This document shows positions 51,033 through 59,364 of a DNA stretch of 64,000 nt, piece after piece. The position numbers were made by a program, and so were the translations under genes. The first letter of the stretch is position 1. Each line of letters begins with the position of its first letter. The DNA comes from an uncultured Alloprevotella sp. (GTDB lineage: Bacteria; Bacteroidota; Bacteroidia; Bacteroidales; Bacteroidaceae): NCBI GenBank assembly GCA_944322095.1, contig CALUNU010000001.1, positions 62,001-126,000 on the forward strand, given 5' to 3'. The notes below the pieces were generated by a model, which was given only the letters and a program-made list of their open reading frames with translations, searched no databases and was not told the DNA's origin.

Positions 51033-51710
51033 TCAGGAGTTTTTCATTTCCATGAGCAGCTCCTTCTGCCGCTCGCTCAGGTGAGTGGGCAGCTTCACGT
51101 TGTAGGTGATGATGATGTCGCCGTAGCTGCCGTCGCGCCGCTCGAAGCCTTTGCCGCGCAGCCGCACCTTCGTGCCGTTTTGCGTTTCGGGTTTCACGCG
51201 TAGCTTCAGCTTGCCGCCCTGTGTTTGCAGGATAACGGCTCCACCCAGCAGGGCTGTGTACATATCGATGTTTACGGTGACGTTCATGTTGGCGTCCTCC
51301 GGGTTTTCATGGAAGCTGCGTCCCGTATGCGCCGCGCCGCGGCCGAACAAATCTTCGAAGAACGAGGAGAAGCCCCCGGCTCCGCCCTGCGCGAACTGGC
51401 TGAAATCGAAGTCGGAGAAGCTGTTGCTCCACGACGTGCCGGCTCCGTTGCCCCAGGCGCCGCCAGCGCCCTCGAAAGCCTCGGCCTGCTTCCAGTTTTC
51501 GCCGTACTGGTCATATTTTTTCCGCTTTTCGGGGTCGCCCAATACGTCGTAAGCCTCGTTCAGCGCCTGAAACTTCGCCTTGGCTTTCGGGTCATCGGGG
51601 TGCAGGTCGGGGTGAAACTGCTTGGCCCGCCGCTTATAGGCGGCGCGTATATCTTTCTGCGGCGTATCCTTGTTGATACCCATGATTTTGTAGTAATCGA
51701 TGAATGCCAT
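51033..51710 (-). CDS. DnaJ-domain protein (short CbpA-like)
   Basis: A 225-residue co-chaperone. The J-domain (residues ~4-68) has the HPD motif in KQFHPDLHPDD, which triggers DnaK ATP hydrolysis. A Gly/Phe/Ser-rich linker follows (about 75-130), then a single peptide-binding C-terminal domain (about 138-215). There is no zinc-finger and only one of the usual two C-terminal domains plus dimerisation helix, so it is shorter than CbpA (about 306). Confidence 0.9.
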   Translation of the reverse strand: MAFIDYYKIMGINKDTPQKDIRAAYKRRAKQFHPDLHPDDPKAKAKFQALNEAYDVLGDPEKRKKYDQYGENWKQAEAFEGAGGAWGNGAGTSWSNSFSDFDFSQFAQGGAGGFSSFFEDLFGRGAAHTGRSFHENPEDANMNVTVNIDMYTALLGGAVILQTQGGKLKLRVKPETQNGTKVRLRGKGFERRDGSYGDIIITYNVKLPTHLSERQKELLMEMKNS

Positions 51711-51777
51711 AGTCGTGTAGTTTTTGTTTTATGGGAAGGAGCAACAAATTGAGTGCCAACCATCCACGCCGGACGGC

Positions 51778-52818
51778 TTAATAAAAGAAATCGGCCACGA
51801 CGGGCAGGTGGTCGCTCACGCCTCCGCGATAGATGGGGCCCTGATAAGTGCGTCGGGGCCGTACGCCGCCGTTTGTCGCGTCGGGTTCGAGCAGATAGTC
51901 GAGGGTGACTATTTGGCAGTCGGCATACGACGTGTGCATGCCCTCGTCTGCCATGAGCAGGCGGCCGTTCACGACGATTTGGTCCAGCTGGTTCCACCGG
52001 CCCTTGTGGCGGTAGGTGCCGCGTATGCCACGGCCGGCCTGTTTGCGCGCTGTCAGCACATACAGGCTGTCGGGGCCGACGGCGCGGGCTCCCCGCCCGT
52101 CGGGTGGAGGCAGGGCGCGCAGGCACCGGCGCAGCGACTTGTTGCGGTATTCGTCGTTGAAATCGCCCATGATGAGTAGGCGGGCCTCGCTTCGCGTGCG
52201 GAAAAGGCTGTCGCACAGCCTGCGCAGCGTCGCGGCCGCCCGGCAGCGGTAGGCTTCGCTGCGGGCCGCTCCGCCCGAACGGCTCGGAAAGTGGCACACG
52301 AAGACGTCGAGCGTGTCGCCCGTGGGCACGAGCCCCTCGACATACAGGATGTCGCGCGTGGGGCGCTCCGTGGGCGATGTATAGGCAACGCGCACGGAGC
52401 GTATGCCCACCGGGCGAAAGCGTCCCGGCTGATACAAAAGCGCCACGTCGATGCCGCGAGCGTCGGGGCTCCGCGTCACGATGTATTCATACCCCAGCCG
52501 CCGCAGCATGGTGCGCCGTGCCAGATCGCGCACGACGCTGTCGTTCTCCACCTCGCAGAGCGCCACGAGCGATGCCGGCTCGTCGCCGCCGGCGGCAGCC
52601 ACCACGCGGGCCAGGTCGCCCAGCTTTTTCCAGTAGCGCCACGAGTTCCATTTGCGCTCACCGTCGGGTAGAAACTCCTCGTCGCTCTTGCCGTTGTCGT
52701 GGCACGTGTCGAAGAGGTTTTCCACGTTGTAGGTCATCACGCGGTAGCGGCGGCCCTCGGCCAGCAGGCATGTCGAGGCCGTGAGCACCGCGAGCAGCAC
52801 CGCCGTCAGCCTATTCAT
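51778..52818 (-). CDS. exported endonuclease/exonuclease/phosphatase family protein
   Basis: A 346-residue protein with a signal peptide (STCLLA-E) and an EEP fold. VMTYNVENLFD is the first metal-site strand, ALCEVEND has the catalytic Glu, LLIMGDFNDEY is the Asp/Asn pair and GGVSDHLPVVADF has the terminal DH. Such exported enzymes are nucleases or phosphodiesterases. It overlaps the rlmH stop by 8 bp and so is likely coupled to rlmH. Confidence 0.9.
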   Translation of the reverse strand: MNRLTAVLLAVLTASTCLLAEGRRYRVMTYNVENLFDTCHDNGKSDEEFLPDGERKWNSWRYWKKLGDLARVVAAAGGDEPASLVALCEVENDSVVRDLARRTMLRRLGYEYIVTRSPDARGIDVALLYQPGRFRPVGIRSVRVAYTSPTERPTRDILYVEGLVPTGDTLDVFVCHFPSRSGGAARSEAYRCRAAATLRRLCDSLFRTRSEARLLIMGDFNDEYRNKSLRRCLRALPPPDGRGARAVGPDSLYVLTARKQAGRGIRGTYRHKGRWNQLDQIVVNGRLLMADEGMHTSYADCQIVTLDYLLEPDATNGGVRPRRTYQGPIYRGGVSDHLPVVADFFY

Positions 52819-53284
52819 GGTGGTAAGGGGTACCCCGCAGGATGGTCATGGCCCTGTAAAACTGCTCAACAAAGAGCAGCCGCACCATCTGGTGCGAGAA
52901 CGTCAGGCGCGACAGCGACAGCTTTTCGTCCGCCCGGCTGTACACCTCGGGCGAGAAGCCGTATGGCCCGCCCACCACGAAGACCAGGCGGCGGATGGAG
53001 GCTTGCATCTTGCGCCCCAGCCAGGCGGCCAGCTCCACCGAGCGCAGCTCGCGGCCGTGCTCGTCGAGCAGCACCACGCAGTCGCCCTCGCGCAGGCGGG
53101 CGGCGATGAGCTGTCCCTCACGCGTCTTCTGTTCGGCGGGCGAGATGGCCCCCGCGTTTTTTAACTCGGGAATATACTCCGTTTTGAAGGGAGCATAACG
53201 CCGGGAGCGGGCTTCATAATCGTCTATCAAGGCAGCTAAATGGCGGTCGGTCGTCTTGCCGACCACGAGAAAAACGGTTTCCAT
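52811..53284 (-). CDS. rlmH: 23S rRNA (pseudouridine-1915-N3)-methyltransferase
   Basis: A 157-residue SPOUT enzyme of normal length that methylates pseudouridine 1915 in 23S rRNA. Conserved blocks are CVVLLDEHGRELRSVELA, VFVVGGPYGFSPEV (SAM knot) and LSLSRLTFSHQMVRLLFVEQFYRA. The ATG at 53284 begins METVFLVVGKT. A -7 box ends only 5 nt before it, so the mRNA may be leaderless. Confidence 0.95.
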   Translation of the reverse strand: METVFLVVGKTTDRHLAALIDDYEARSRRYAPFKTEYIPELKNAGAISPAEQKTREGQLIAARLREGDCVVLLDEHGRELRSVELAAWLGRKMQASIRRLVFVVGGPYGFSPEVYSRADEKLSLSRLTFSHQMVRLLFVEQFYRAMTILRGTPYHHE

Positions 53285-53560
53285 GTCGGCAAAATTAGGC
53301 ATAAAGCCCGGTATGGCGGCCATGCGGCCCCAAAAAGGCGATTTGAGCCCGCCGCCGGCCTTCGGGACGTGGCTGCCCGGCGGCCCCGATTGCGGTGGAT
53401 GGGCCTTGGCCGGATGATGCCGCGGAAGCCCTGACCCACATTTTGGCACACCGTTTGCAGCGCTGGATGAAAAGCGCGGTCAATTCCAGAAAAATGATTT
53501 AAATTTACGCATGGCTTGAATTATTTTAATACATTTGCACGTAAATCTTAAAACATCGCT
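53285..53560. promoter_or_regulatory. divergent promoter region of rlmH and wzc
   Basis: The reverse -7 box TAATTTTG (53290-53297) lies next to the rlmH start. The forward -7 box TACATTTG (53531-53538) lies 22 bp before the tyrosine kinase start. Neither has a clear -33 element at 19-21 bp. I see no gene in between. Confidence 0.5.
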
Positions 53561-55921
53561 ATGGAGGCGGAAGTAATCAGAAAGACAAAAGAAGAGGAAG
53601 GCGTCAATCTGGCACAATACGGATTGGTCTTCTTGGCTAATTGGTATTGGTTCCTGATAGCGGTCATTGTGGCCGTGGGCATAGGCGTTTTCTACGTCAT
53701 GAAGACGACGCCGATGTACACCCGTTCGACGCAGCTGCTCATCAAGGACGATGACGGAAAGGGCGGAAGCAGCATAGCTCAGGAGTTTGAAAATCTGGGC
53801 TTCGTTACGGCCAATTCGAACCTGAACAACGAGATGCTTACCATCAGTGCGCCGGTCATGATGAAGGAGGCCGTGTGGCGCCTGCGCCTGGACCGCACGA
53901 TGACGTTGGAGGACGGTTTGCAGAACCGCCCGCTCTACGGTGCCCTGCCCGTCGAGGTGAAGACGGGCCGCGACCTGCTGCCCGAGGAAAGCTATGCCTT
54001 TAAGCTCCGTTTCGAGGGAACTGATGCTTTCGTGCTCTCAGAATTTTATAAGGACGGCGAGGAAGCCGAAAGCGAGCCCGTGAGCGGCCGTTTCGGCGCC
54101 AAGCTGCGTACGCCCGTGGGCGAAGTGGTCATTACGCGCACGGAAGCCTTCGACAAGGAGCTGGCCGGACGCACGCTCCACGTGGCCAAGCTGCCCCTCG
54201 AAGCTGCCGGCAACCTTTACTCCTCGCGTCTGGCCGTTTCCATCATGGACAAGGACGCTACCATCCTGAATCTGGCGCTTACCGACGAAATACCGCAACG
54301 TGCCGACGACTTGCTGCTGGCTTTGATCGACGTATATAACGAGAAATGGGTGGAAGACAAGAACCGCATAGCCGACAGTTCGTCCAAGTTCATATCAGAG
54401 CGCCTCGAATCGCTCTCGAAAGAGCTGGGCGACGTCGATGCCGACATTTCGAGCTTCAAGAGCCGCAACCTGCTGCCCAACGTCGAGGCAGCATCGGCCA
54501 TCTATATGGAGCGCTCCAACCAGAACCAGCAGGAGCTGCTCAACCTGACGAACCAGCTCGGCATGGCCCGCTACCTGCGCGAGTATATGACCGACAAGAG
54601 CAGGGGCAACATGCTCTTGCCTTCGAACACGGGCATACAGAGCAGCGGCATCGAGGCGCAGATCAAGGAGTATAACGAACTGATGCTGCGCCGCAACGAC
54701 CTGGTGGCCAACAGCAACGAGCAGGATCCCCTGGTGCAGTCGGTCACCGAGGCCATCACCTCGATGCGCTCGGCCATCCTGCGCTCCATCGACAACCTCA
54801 TTTCGCAGATTAACGGACAGATACGCGTGGTGGAGCATTCGGAGAACCGCACCAACGAGCTCATCGCTTCGAGCCCGCGGCAGGAGGAACATTTGCTCTC
54901 AGTAGGCCGTCAGCAGAAGGTGAAAGAGGCGCTTTACATCTTCCTGTTGCAGAAGCGCGAGGAAACAGAGCTCTCCAAGGCCTACACGCCGTATAGTACG
55001 CGCATCATTCAGCCGCCTACGGGCAGCGCTTCGCCCACCGAGCCGCGCACGCGCATGGTGCTGCTGGCCGCTTTGGTCATCGGCTTGGCCCTGCCGGCCG
55101 GCGTGCTCTTCCTGCGCGAAATGTTCAACACGCGGGTGCGTGGCCGCAAGGATTTGGAAAGCTGCAACGTGCCCTTCCTGGGCGAGGTGCCCGAGATGGA
55201 CGGCACGCGCAACTGGCTGGGCCGGCGCCGCAAGCACGTAAGGCGGCAGATCGTGGTGGATGCCGACAACCACGACCGCATGAACGAGGCTTTCCGCATG
55301 CTGCGCACCAATATGGACTATTTCATGGGCGTGAAGAACGGCGGAAAGGTGGCTATGGTGACGTCGTTCAACCCCGGTTCGGGAAAAACGTTTATCGTCT
55401 CCAACCTGGCCAAGGCTGTGGCCTTGAAAGGCAAGCGCGTCATCCTGGTCGACTTCGACTTGCGGCGTAAGCAGCTGAGCAAGATGGTAGGCGAGCATGG
55501 CACGACGGGCGTTACGTCGTTCCTGGCGGGCGTCGAGTCGGACTTGAACAGCCTCATCCTGCGCGATGCCTTCGGCAGCGGCTGCGACCTGCTGCATGTG
55601 GGCGTGGTGCCGCCCAACCCCACGGAGCTGCTCCTGACCGAAAAGGCCGAAGAGCTCTTCGACCGGCTGCGCGCCGAGTACGACTACATCTTCATCGACT
55701 GTCCGCCGGTGGATCTCGTTGCCGACGCTTCCATCATCAGGAAGTACGCCGATTTCACGCTCTTTGTCGTGCGCGTAGGTCTGGCCGACAAACGTCTGGT
55801 GGGCGAGTTGCAGGAATTGTACGACGAGAAACGCTTCAACAACCTGGCCCTCGTGCTGAATGCCGCGCGCAAGGAGCATGGCTCGGCCTACGGGTATAAG
55901 TATCGCTACGATTATAACTGA
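53561..55921 (+). CDS. polysaccharide co-polymerase / tyrosine autokinase (Wzc-like)
   Basis: A 786-residue BY-kinase. The N-terminal Wzz domain has membrane segment 1 at about 26-46, a periplasmic coiled-coil region (about 270-470) and membrane segment 2 at about 508-525. The cytoplasmic kinase has Walker A NPGSGKTF (near 606-613), Walker A' VILVDFDLRR, Walker B YIFIDCPP and a Tyr cluster at the very end (YGYKYRYDYN). It controls chain length and export of capsule or exopolysaccharide. Export porin and glycosyltransferase genes are not adjacent. Confidence 0.93.
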   Translation: MEAEVIRKTKEEEGVNLAQYGLVFLANWYWFLIAVIVAVGIGVFYVMKTTPMYTRSTQLLIKDDDGKGGSSIAQEFENLGFVTANSNLNNEMLTISAPVMMKEAVWRLRLDRTMTLEDGLQNRPLYGALPVEVKTGRDLLPEESYAFKLRFEGTDAFVLSEFYKDGEEAESEPVSGRFGAKLRTPVGEVVITRTEAFDKELAGRTLHVAKLPLEAAGNLYSSRLAVSIMDKDATILNLALTDEIPQRADDLLLALIDVYNEKWVEDKNRIADSSSKFISERLESLSKELGDVDADISSFKSRNLLPNVEAASAIYMERSNQNQQELLNLTNQLGMARYLREYMTDKSRGNMLLPSNTGIQSSGIEAQIKEYNELMLRRNDLVANSNEQDPLVQSVTEAITSMRSAILRSIDNLISQINGQIRVVEHSENRTNELIASSPRQEEHLLSVGRQQKVKEALYIFLLQKREETELSKAYTPYSTRIIQPPTGSASPTEPRTRMVLLAALVIGLALPAGVLFLREMFNTRVRGRKDLESCNVPFLGEVPEMDGTRNWLGRRRKHVRRQIVVDADNHDRMNEAFRMLRTNMDYFMGVKNGGKVAMVTSFNPGSGKTFIVSNLAKAVALKGKRVILVDFDLRRKQLSKMVGEHGTTGVTSFLAGVESDLNSLILRDAFGSGCDLLHVGVVPPNPTELLLTEKAEELFDRLRAEYDYIFIDCPPVDLVADASIIRKYADFTLFVVRVGLADKRLVGELQELYDEKRFNNLALVLNAARKEHGSAYGYKYRYDYN

Positions 55922-55928
55922 CACCGCA

Positions 55929-55964
55929 CCGGAAAGCGGGCAGCACGTGCCGCCCGCTTTCCGG
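55929..55964 (+). terminator. hairpin after the tyrosine kinase gene
   Basis: Perfect 13-bp arms 55929-55941 and 55952-55964, 10-nt loop, no U-run. A second perfect hairpin follows at 55977-56039. Confidence 0.65.
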
Positions 55965-55976
55965 CGAACGGTATAA

Positions 55977-56039
55977 CGGCAGGCGCCGCAGCCATCGTGA
56001 ATGTTTCTCACGGGCAGCGGCGCCTGCCGTTTCTGCGGG
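55977..56039. terminator. second hairpin in the convergent gap
   Basis: Perfect 13-bp arms 55977-55989 and 56027-56039 with a long loop, then TTT on the forward strand. It probably serves the reverse-strand SGNH gene as well as the kinase gene. Confidence 0.55.
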
Positions 56040-56077
56040 GTGTGCCGTGCGAGGGCTGCGGCACGCCGGGCGCGGTG

Positions 56078-56998
56078 TCAGCGTGGCGCGTGCCGGGCTT
56101 CGCCACGTTCCAATATGTGGCGGAGCAACGACGTCAGACGGCGTGCGCCGCGGTTGTTGAGATGGTCGGCATCGTAGAAGTCGTCGGACGTGAAGCGCGT
56201 GTCCGCCTCAAAATCATAATATTCTATGTTGCCGTGACGGCTGAGCAGCCGGTGGAGCAAACGTTCGTTTTCGGCCCGTTGCGCCGGACTTTCGTTGGCC
56301 CGGAACGAGGGCATGACGGGCGTTGTGACGAGGATGAGGCGAACGCCATGCCTGCTGCACCACGTGGCCATCGAGGAAAGAAAGCCCGCGTTGAGCGAGG
56401 CCAGGCTACGGTCGACGTAGGTGTTGCTCTGCGCCCGCGCGGGGCCGTTGTCGATGGGCGTGAGGCCTTGTTGGTAGGTATAGTTGGCCCCCCATCCGCG
56501 GTCGGTCCAGCTCAGGCGGGCAGGTTGCCACAGGCTTTTCAGCTTTTCCTTGAACGAAGCGAAGTTTAAAACCTCGAAGCCGTAAGTAGAAAGGCGTGGG
56601 TGAAGCGGACAGTCCATGTAGATGCGGTAGCGCGAGGCAAGCCAGGCCGTTTCGGGGCGCGACTCAAAATCTTCGTAGAGCGAGAAGTAGGAAAAGGGCA
56701 GGACGACGGCGCGAAGGCGCGGCATGGGGTAGCGGCGCAGCAGGTAGTCGTCGTATCGGTACGTCTGCGACACTTGGGCCAGCGAGTAGGCGCCGGGGCC
56801 GAGCCATGCGGGGTTGACGCCGTAGAAGGTGTGGCTGCTTCCGAGAATGAGCGTCTGCACCTCGGCTGAATGGTCCAGCATGTAGGCATGCTTGTCGCGC
56901 GCAGGATTGGGCAGATGCCGCACGTATATTTCGCCTGCTCCCAGCGTGAGCAGGATAAGGGCGGAGAAGAGGGCCGTGAGGCGGAGGAAGGCTTTCAT
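56078..56998 (-). CDS. SGNH-like O-acetylation partner (AlgX/DltD-like)
   Basis: A 306-residue protein with an N-terminal signal/anchor (about residues 7-24). GSSHTFYG is the nucleophile block of SGNH hydrolases, and DADHLNNRG near the end carries the Asp-His pair. It starts 6 bp after the MBOAT gene. Such pairs transfer acyl (usually acetyl) groups to extracellular polysaccharide: the MBOAT protein moves the group across the membrane and the SGNH protein places it. Confidence 0.82.
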   Translation of the reverse strand: MKAFLRLTALFSALILLTLGAGEIYVRHLPNPARDKHAYMLDHSAEVQTLILGSSHTFYGVNPAWLGPGAYSLAQVSQTYRYDDYLLRRYPMPRLRAVVLPFSYFSLYEDFESRPETAWLASRYRIYMDCPLHPRLSTYGFEVLNFASFKEKLKSLWQPARLSWTDRGWGANYTYQQGLTPIDNGPARAQSNTYVDRSLASLNAGFLSSMATWCSRHGVRLILVTTPVMPSFRANESPAQRAENERLLHRLLSRHGNIEYYDFEADTRFTSDDFYDADHLNNRGARRLTSLLRHILERGEARHAPR

Positions 56999-57004
56999 GG
57001 CAGG

Positions 57005-58417
57005 TCAGAATTGGAAATAGATAAAGCTTTCGGGCTTGCCTCCTGCAAAGAGGGCTGTGAGGAACAGCAGATAGTAGAGGCCCAGGCGGGCCGTGCGGTG
57101 ACGCATGAGGCCCGTTCCCCGCAGGGCCAGCGGATGCTCGCCCCGCGAAAAGCCTTCGGCCGCGAGCATCAGGGCCACGTAGAGCAGCGGCAGGCGGCTG
57201 CACGTCGTGGGGCCGAAGCGATCGGGCGAGAACATGCCGCCTAAATAAGCGAAGGCCTGGCTTAACGATTCTGCACGGAAAAACACCCATCCCAGCAGGA
57301 CGAGAAGGAACGTCGTCGACGTGCGCAACAGGCGGACAAGGCGGCTTCCCGTCGCCCGGGCCTTGCCCAGGAGCGAATAGGGGAGGAAAAGCACTGCGTG
57401 ATAGGCTCCCCAGGCGATGAAGGTCCAGTTGGCTCCATGCCACAGGCCGCTGACGAGAAACACGACGACGGTGTTGAGATGCTTGCGGAAGGTGCCCCGG
57501 CGGTTGCCGCCGAGAGGGATGTACAGATAGTCGCGAAACCACGTCATGAGCGAGATGTGCCAGCGGCGCCAAAACTCGGGAATGCTCTGGGAAAAGTAGG
57601 GGCGGTCGAAGTTGCGCATCAGACGGATGCCGAAAAGCTTGGCCGAGCCCACAGCCATGTCGGAATAGCCCGAGAAATCGCCGTAAATCTGAAAGGCAAA
57701 GCAGAGAATGCCCACCCAAAGGTCGGAGGAGGAAACGGTGTCGGAGTGGGCAAAGATATAGTTGGCGACGGTGGCGCAATTGTCGGCGATGAGCATCTTT
57801 TTCAGCAGTCCCCACAGGATGAGCCGCATGCCGTCGACGGCCATCGGGCGGCTGAACTTCCGCTCTACGGCAAACTGGGGGAGCAGCTGCGTGGCCCGCT
57901 CGATGGGGCCGGCGACGAGCTGCGGGAAAAAGCTGATGAAGGCAAAAAAGCGCGTGGCGCTGCGCTCGGGCGGCAGGCTGCCGCGGTAAACGTCTATGAT
58001 GTAGCCCGTAACCTGAAAGGTGTAGAAACTGATGCCCACGGGGAGCAGAATGTGAAGTACGGGAAAGTGGAGCTGCCAGCCGAACGTGGCGCAGGCTTCG
58101 GCGAGGGTGGCGGCGAAGAAGTTGAAATATTTGAAAACGCCCAAGATGGCGAAATTGGTCAGTATGGCGAGCGCACACAGCAGCTTGCGGCGACGGTTGC
58201 CGGGGCTGTGGCCGTTTTTCTCGCCCATGGCGAGCGCCAGCAGATAGTTGACCAGGCACGTGGCAATCATCAATCCGAGAAAACGCACGTCCCACCAGCC
58301 GTAGAACACGAAGCTGGCGGCCACGAGCAGCGCGTTGCGCCATTTGTGCGGCACGCTCCAATAAAGAAGAAAGACGAGGGGCAGAAACAGGAGGTAGGCC
58401 GTGGAATTGAACAGCAT
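57005..58417 (-). CDS. MBOAT-family O-acyltransferase (AlgI/DltB-like)
   Basis: A 470-residue polytopic enzyme with about 10-12 membrane segments. Conserved MBOAT features are FQIYGDFSGYSDMA, PEFWRRWHISLMTWFRDYLYIPLGG and the catalytic His in VSGLWHGANWTFIAWG. It starts at 58417 (MLFNSTAYLLFLPLV). It is paired with the SGNH gene downstream and lies next to the Wzc-like kinase, so the acceptor is likely a capsule or cell-surface polysaccharide. A -7-like TATCTTCG is at 58442-58449 on the reverse strand. Confidence 0.92.
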   Translation of the reverse strand: MLFNSTAYLLFLPLVFLLYWSVPHKWRNALLVAASFVFYGWWDVRFLGLMIATCLVNYLLALAMGEKNGHSPGNRRRKLLCALAILTNFAILGVFKYFNFFAATLAEACATFGWQLHFPVLHILLPVGISFYTFQVTGYIIDVYRGSLPPERSATRFFAFISFFPQLVAGPIERATQLLPQFAVERKFSRPMAVDGMRLILWGLLKKMLIADNCATVANYIFAHSDTVSSSDLWVGILCFAFQIYGDFSGYSDMAVGSAKLFGIRLMRNFDRPYFSQSIPEFWRRWHISLMTWFRDYLYIPLGGNRRGTFRKHLNTVVVFLVSGLWHGANWTFIAWGAYHAVLFLPYSLLGKARATGSRLVRLLRTSTTFLLVLLGWVFFRAESLSQAFAYLGGMFSPDRFGPTTCSRLPLLYVALMLAAEGFSRGEHPLALRGTGLMRHRTARLGLYYLLFLTALFAGGKPESFIYFQF

Positions 58418-58489
58418 GCAGGATAGTTTTCTTAGGCAGAGCGAAGATACGGAAAAAGATTGAAAGCTTTGGGAGCGGCGGTTCAAAAC

Positions 58490-58530
58490 AAGCCTCCCGG
58501 CTGCAAACGGGATATGCAGCCGGAAGGCTT
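58490..58530 (-). terminator. terminator of the efflux-lpxA transcript
   Basis: Arms 58490-58505 and 58515-58530 (16 nt, one mismatch). On the reverse strand the stem is followed by GTTTTG. It lies 30 bp after lpxA and before the MBOAT promoter. Confidence 0.75.
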
Positions 58531-58559
58531 TGTGAGAGTCGGGGTGAGAGAAACCTGTG

Positions 58560-59345
58560 TCAGTTGTCCTTCATGCGGTGTACGATGCCGTGCTTCGAAC
58601 TTTCGATGAAAGCGACGATGTGTTCGATCTCCTCGCTCATAGGTATCTGCTCACGGATTTTGATGACGGCGTCCTGCAAGCTGAAATTGCCTTGGTAGAT
58701 CAGGCGATACGTGTTGGCAATGTGGCGCAGGATGCGGTCGGTCGTGTTCAGGTGCTTCAGGATGAAAGCGTTCACGCCGTGGTAGCTGGCCGGGTTCCCG
58801 CCAAGAATGATATAGGGGGGAACGTCTTTCTGCACGCGGCAGCCGCTTTGTATCAGAGAGTAGCGGCCCACATGAACGTGCTGCTGGATGACGGCTCCCG
58901 TGCTCTGGATGGCACAGTCGTCGATTTCGCTTTCGCCTGCAATGCTTACGCCGATACCTACGATGCAGTTGTCGTGCATAATCACGTCGTGGCAGATATG
59001 AACCTTATCCATGAGGAAATTGCCGTTGCCAATGGTGGTTGCCTTGCCTTCATAGCTGCTTCCGGCGATAACAACGTTCTCGCGGATGCGGTTATTGTCG
59101 CCTATGACGACGCGGGTCTTTCCTCCCTCCTGGAAATGGAAATCCTGAGGGGTGGCTCCGATGACGGAGTTCTGATAGACAATGTTGTTGCTTCCCATCT
59201 TAGTGCCTTCTAGAATAGAGGCGTGGGGCATGATGACGCAGTTGTCACCGATTTCAACGCCTTTCTCGATGTAGGCAAAAGGCTTTACTTCAACATTGTT
59301 CCCCAAACGGGCTTCAGGGTCGACGAATGCTAATGGACTAATCAT
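58560..59345 (-). CDS. lpxA: acyl-ACP-UDP-N-acetylglucosamine O-acyltransferase
   Basis: A 261-residue left-handed beta-helix transferase, which adds the first acyl chain to UDP-GlcNAc in lipid A synthesis. Hexapeptide repeats fill residues ~1-190. IGDNNRIRE and VHICHD (His119, in the position of the catalytic His125 of E. coli LpxA) are present, and PPYIILGGNPASYHGVN resembles the E. coli nucleotide-binding end. The usual HRGT after the IRE block is AGSS here. The start MISPLAFVDPEARLG at 59345 is preferred to an upstream Met. It is 19 bp after the outer-membrane factor gene, an unusual place for lpxA. Confidence 0.88.
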   Translation of the reverse strand: MISPLAFVDPEARLGNNVEVKPFAYIEKGVEIGDNCVIMPHASILEGTKMGSNNIVYQNSVIGATPQDFHFQEGGKTRVVIGDNNRIRENVVIAGSSYEGKATTIGNGNFLMDKVHICHDVIMHDNCIVGIGVSIAGESEIDDCAIQSTGAVIQQHVHVGRYSLIQSGCRVQKDVPPYIILGGNPASYHGVNAFILKHLNTTDRILRHIANTYRLIYQGNFSLQDAVIKIREQIPMSEEIEHIVAFIESSKHGIVHRMKDN

Positions 59346-59364
59346 GATAATAAGTTTTTCAAGG

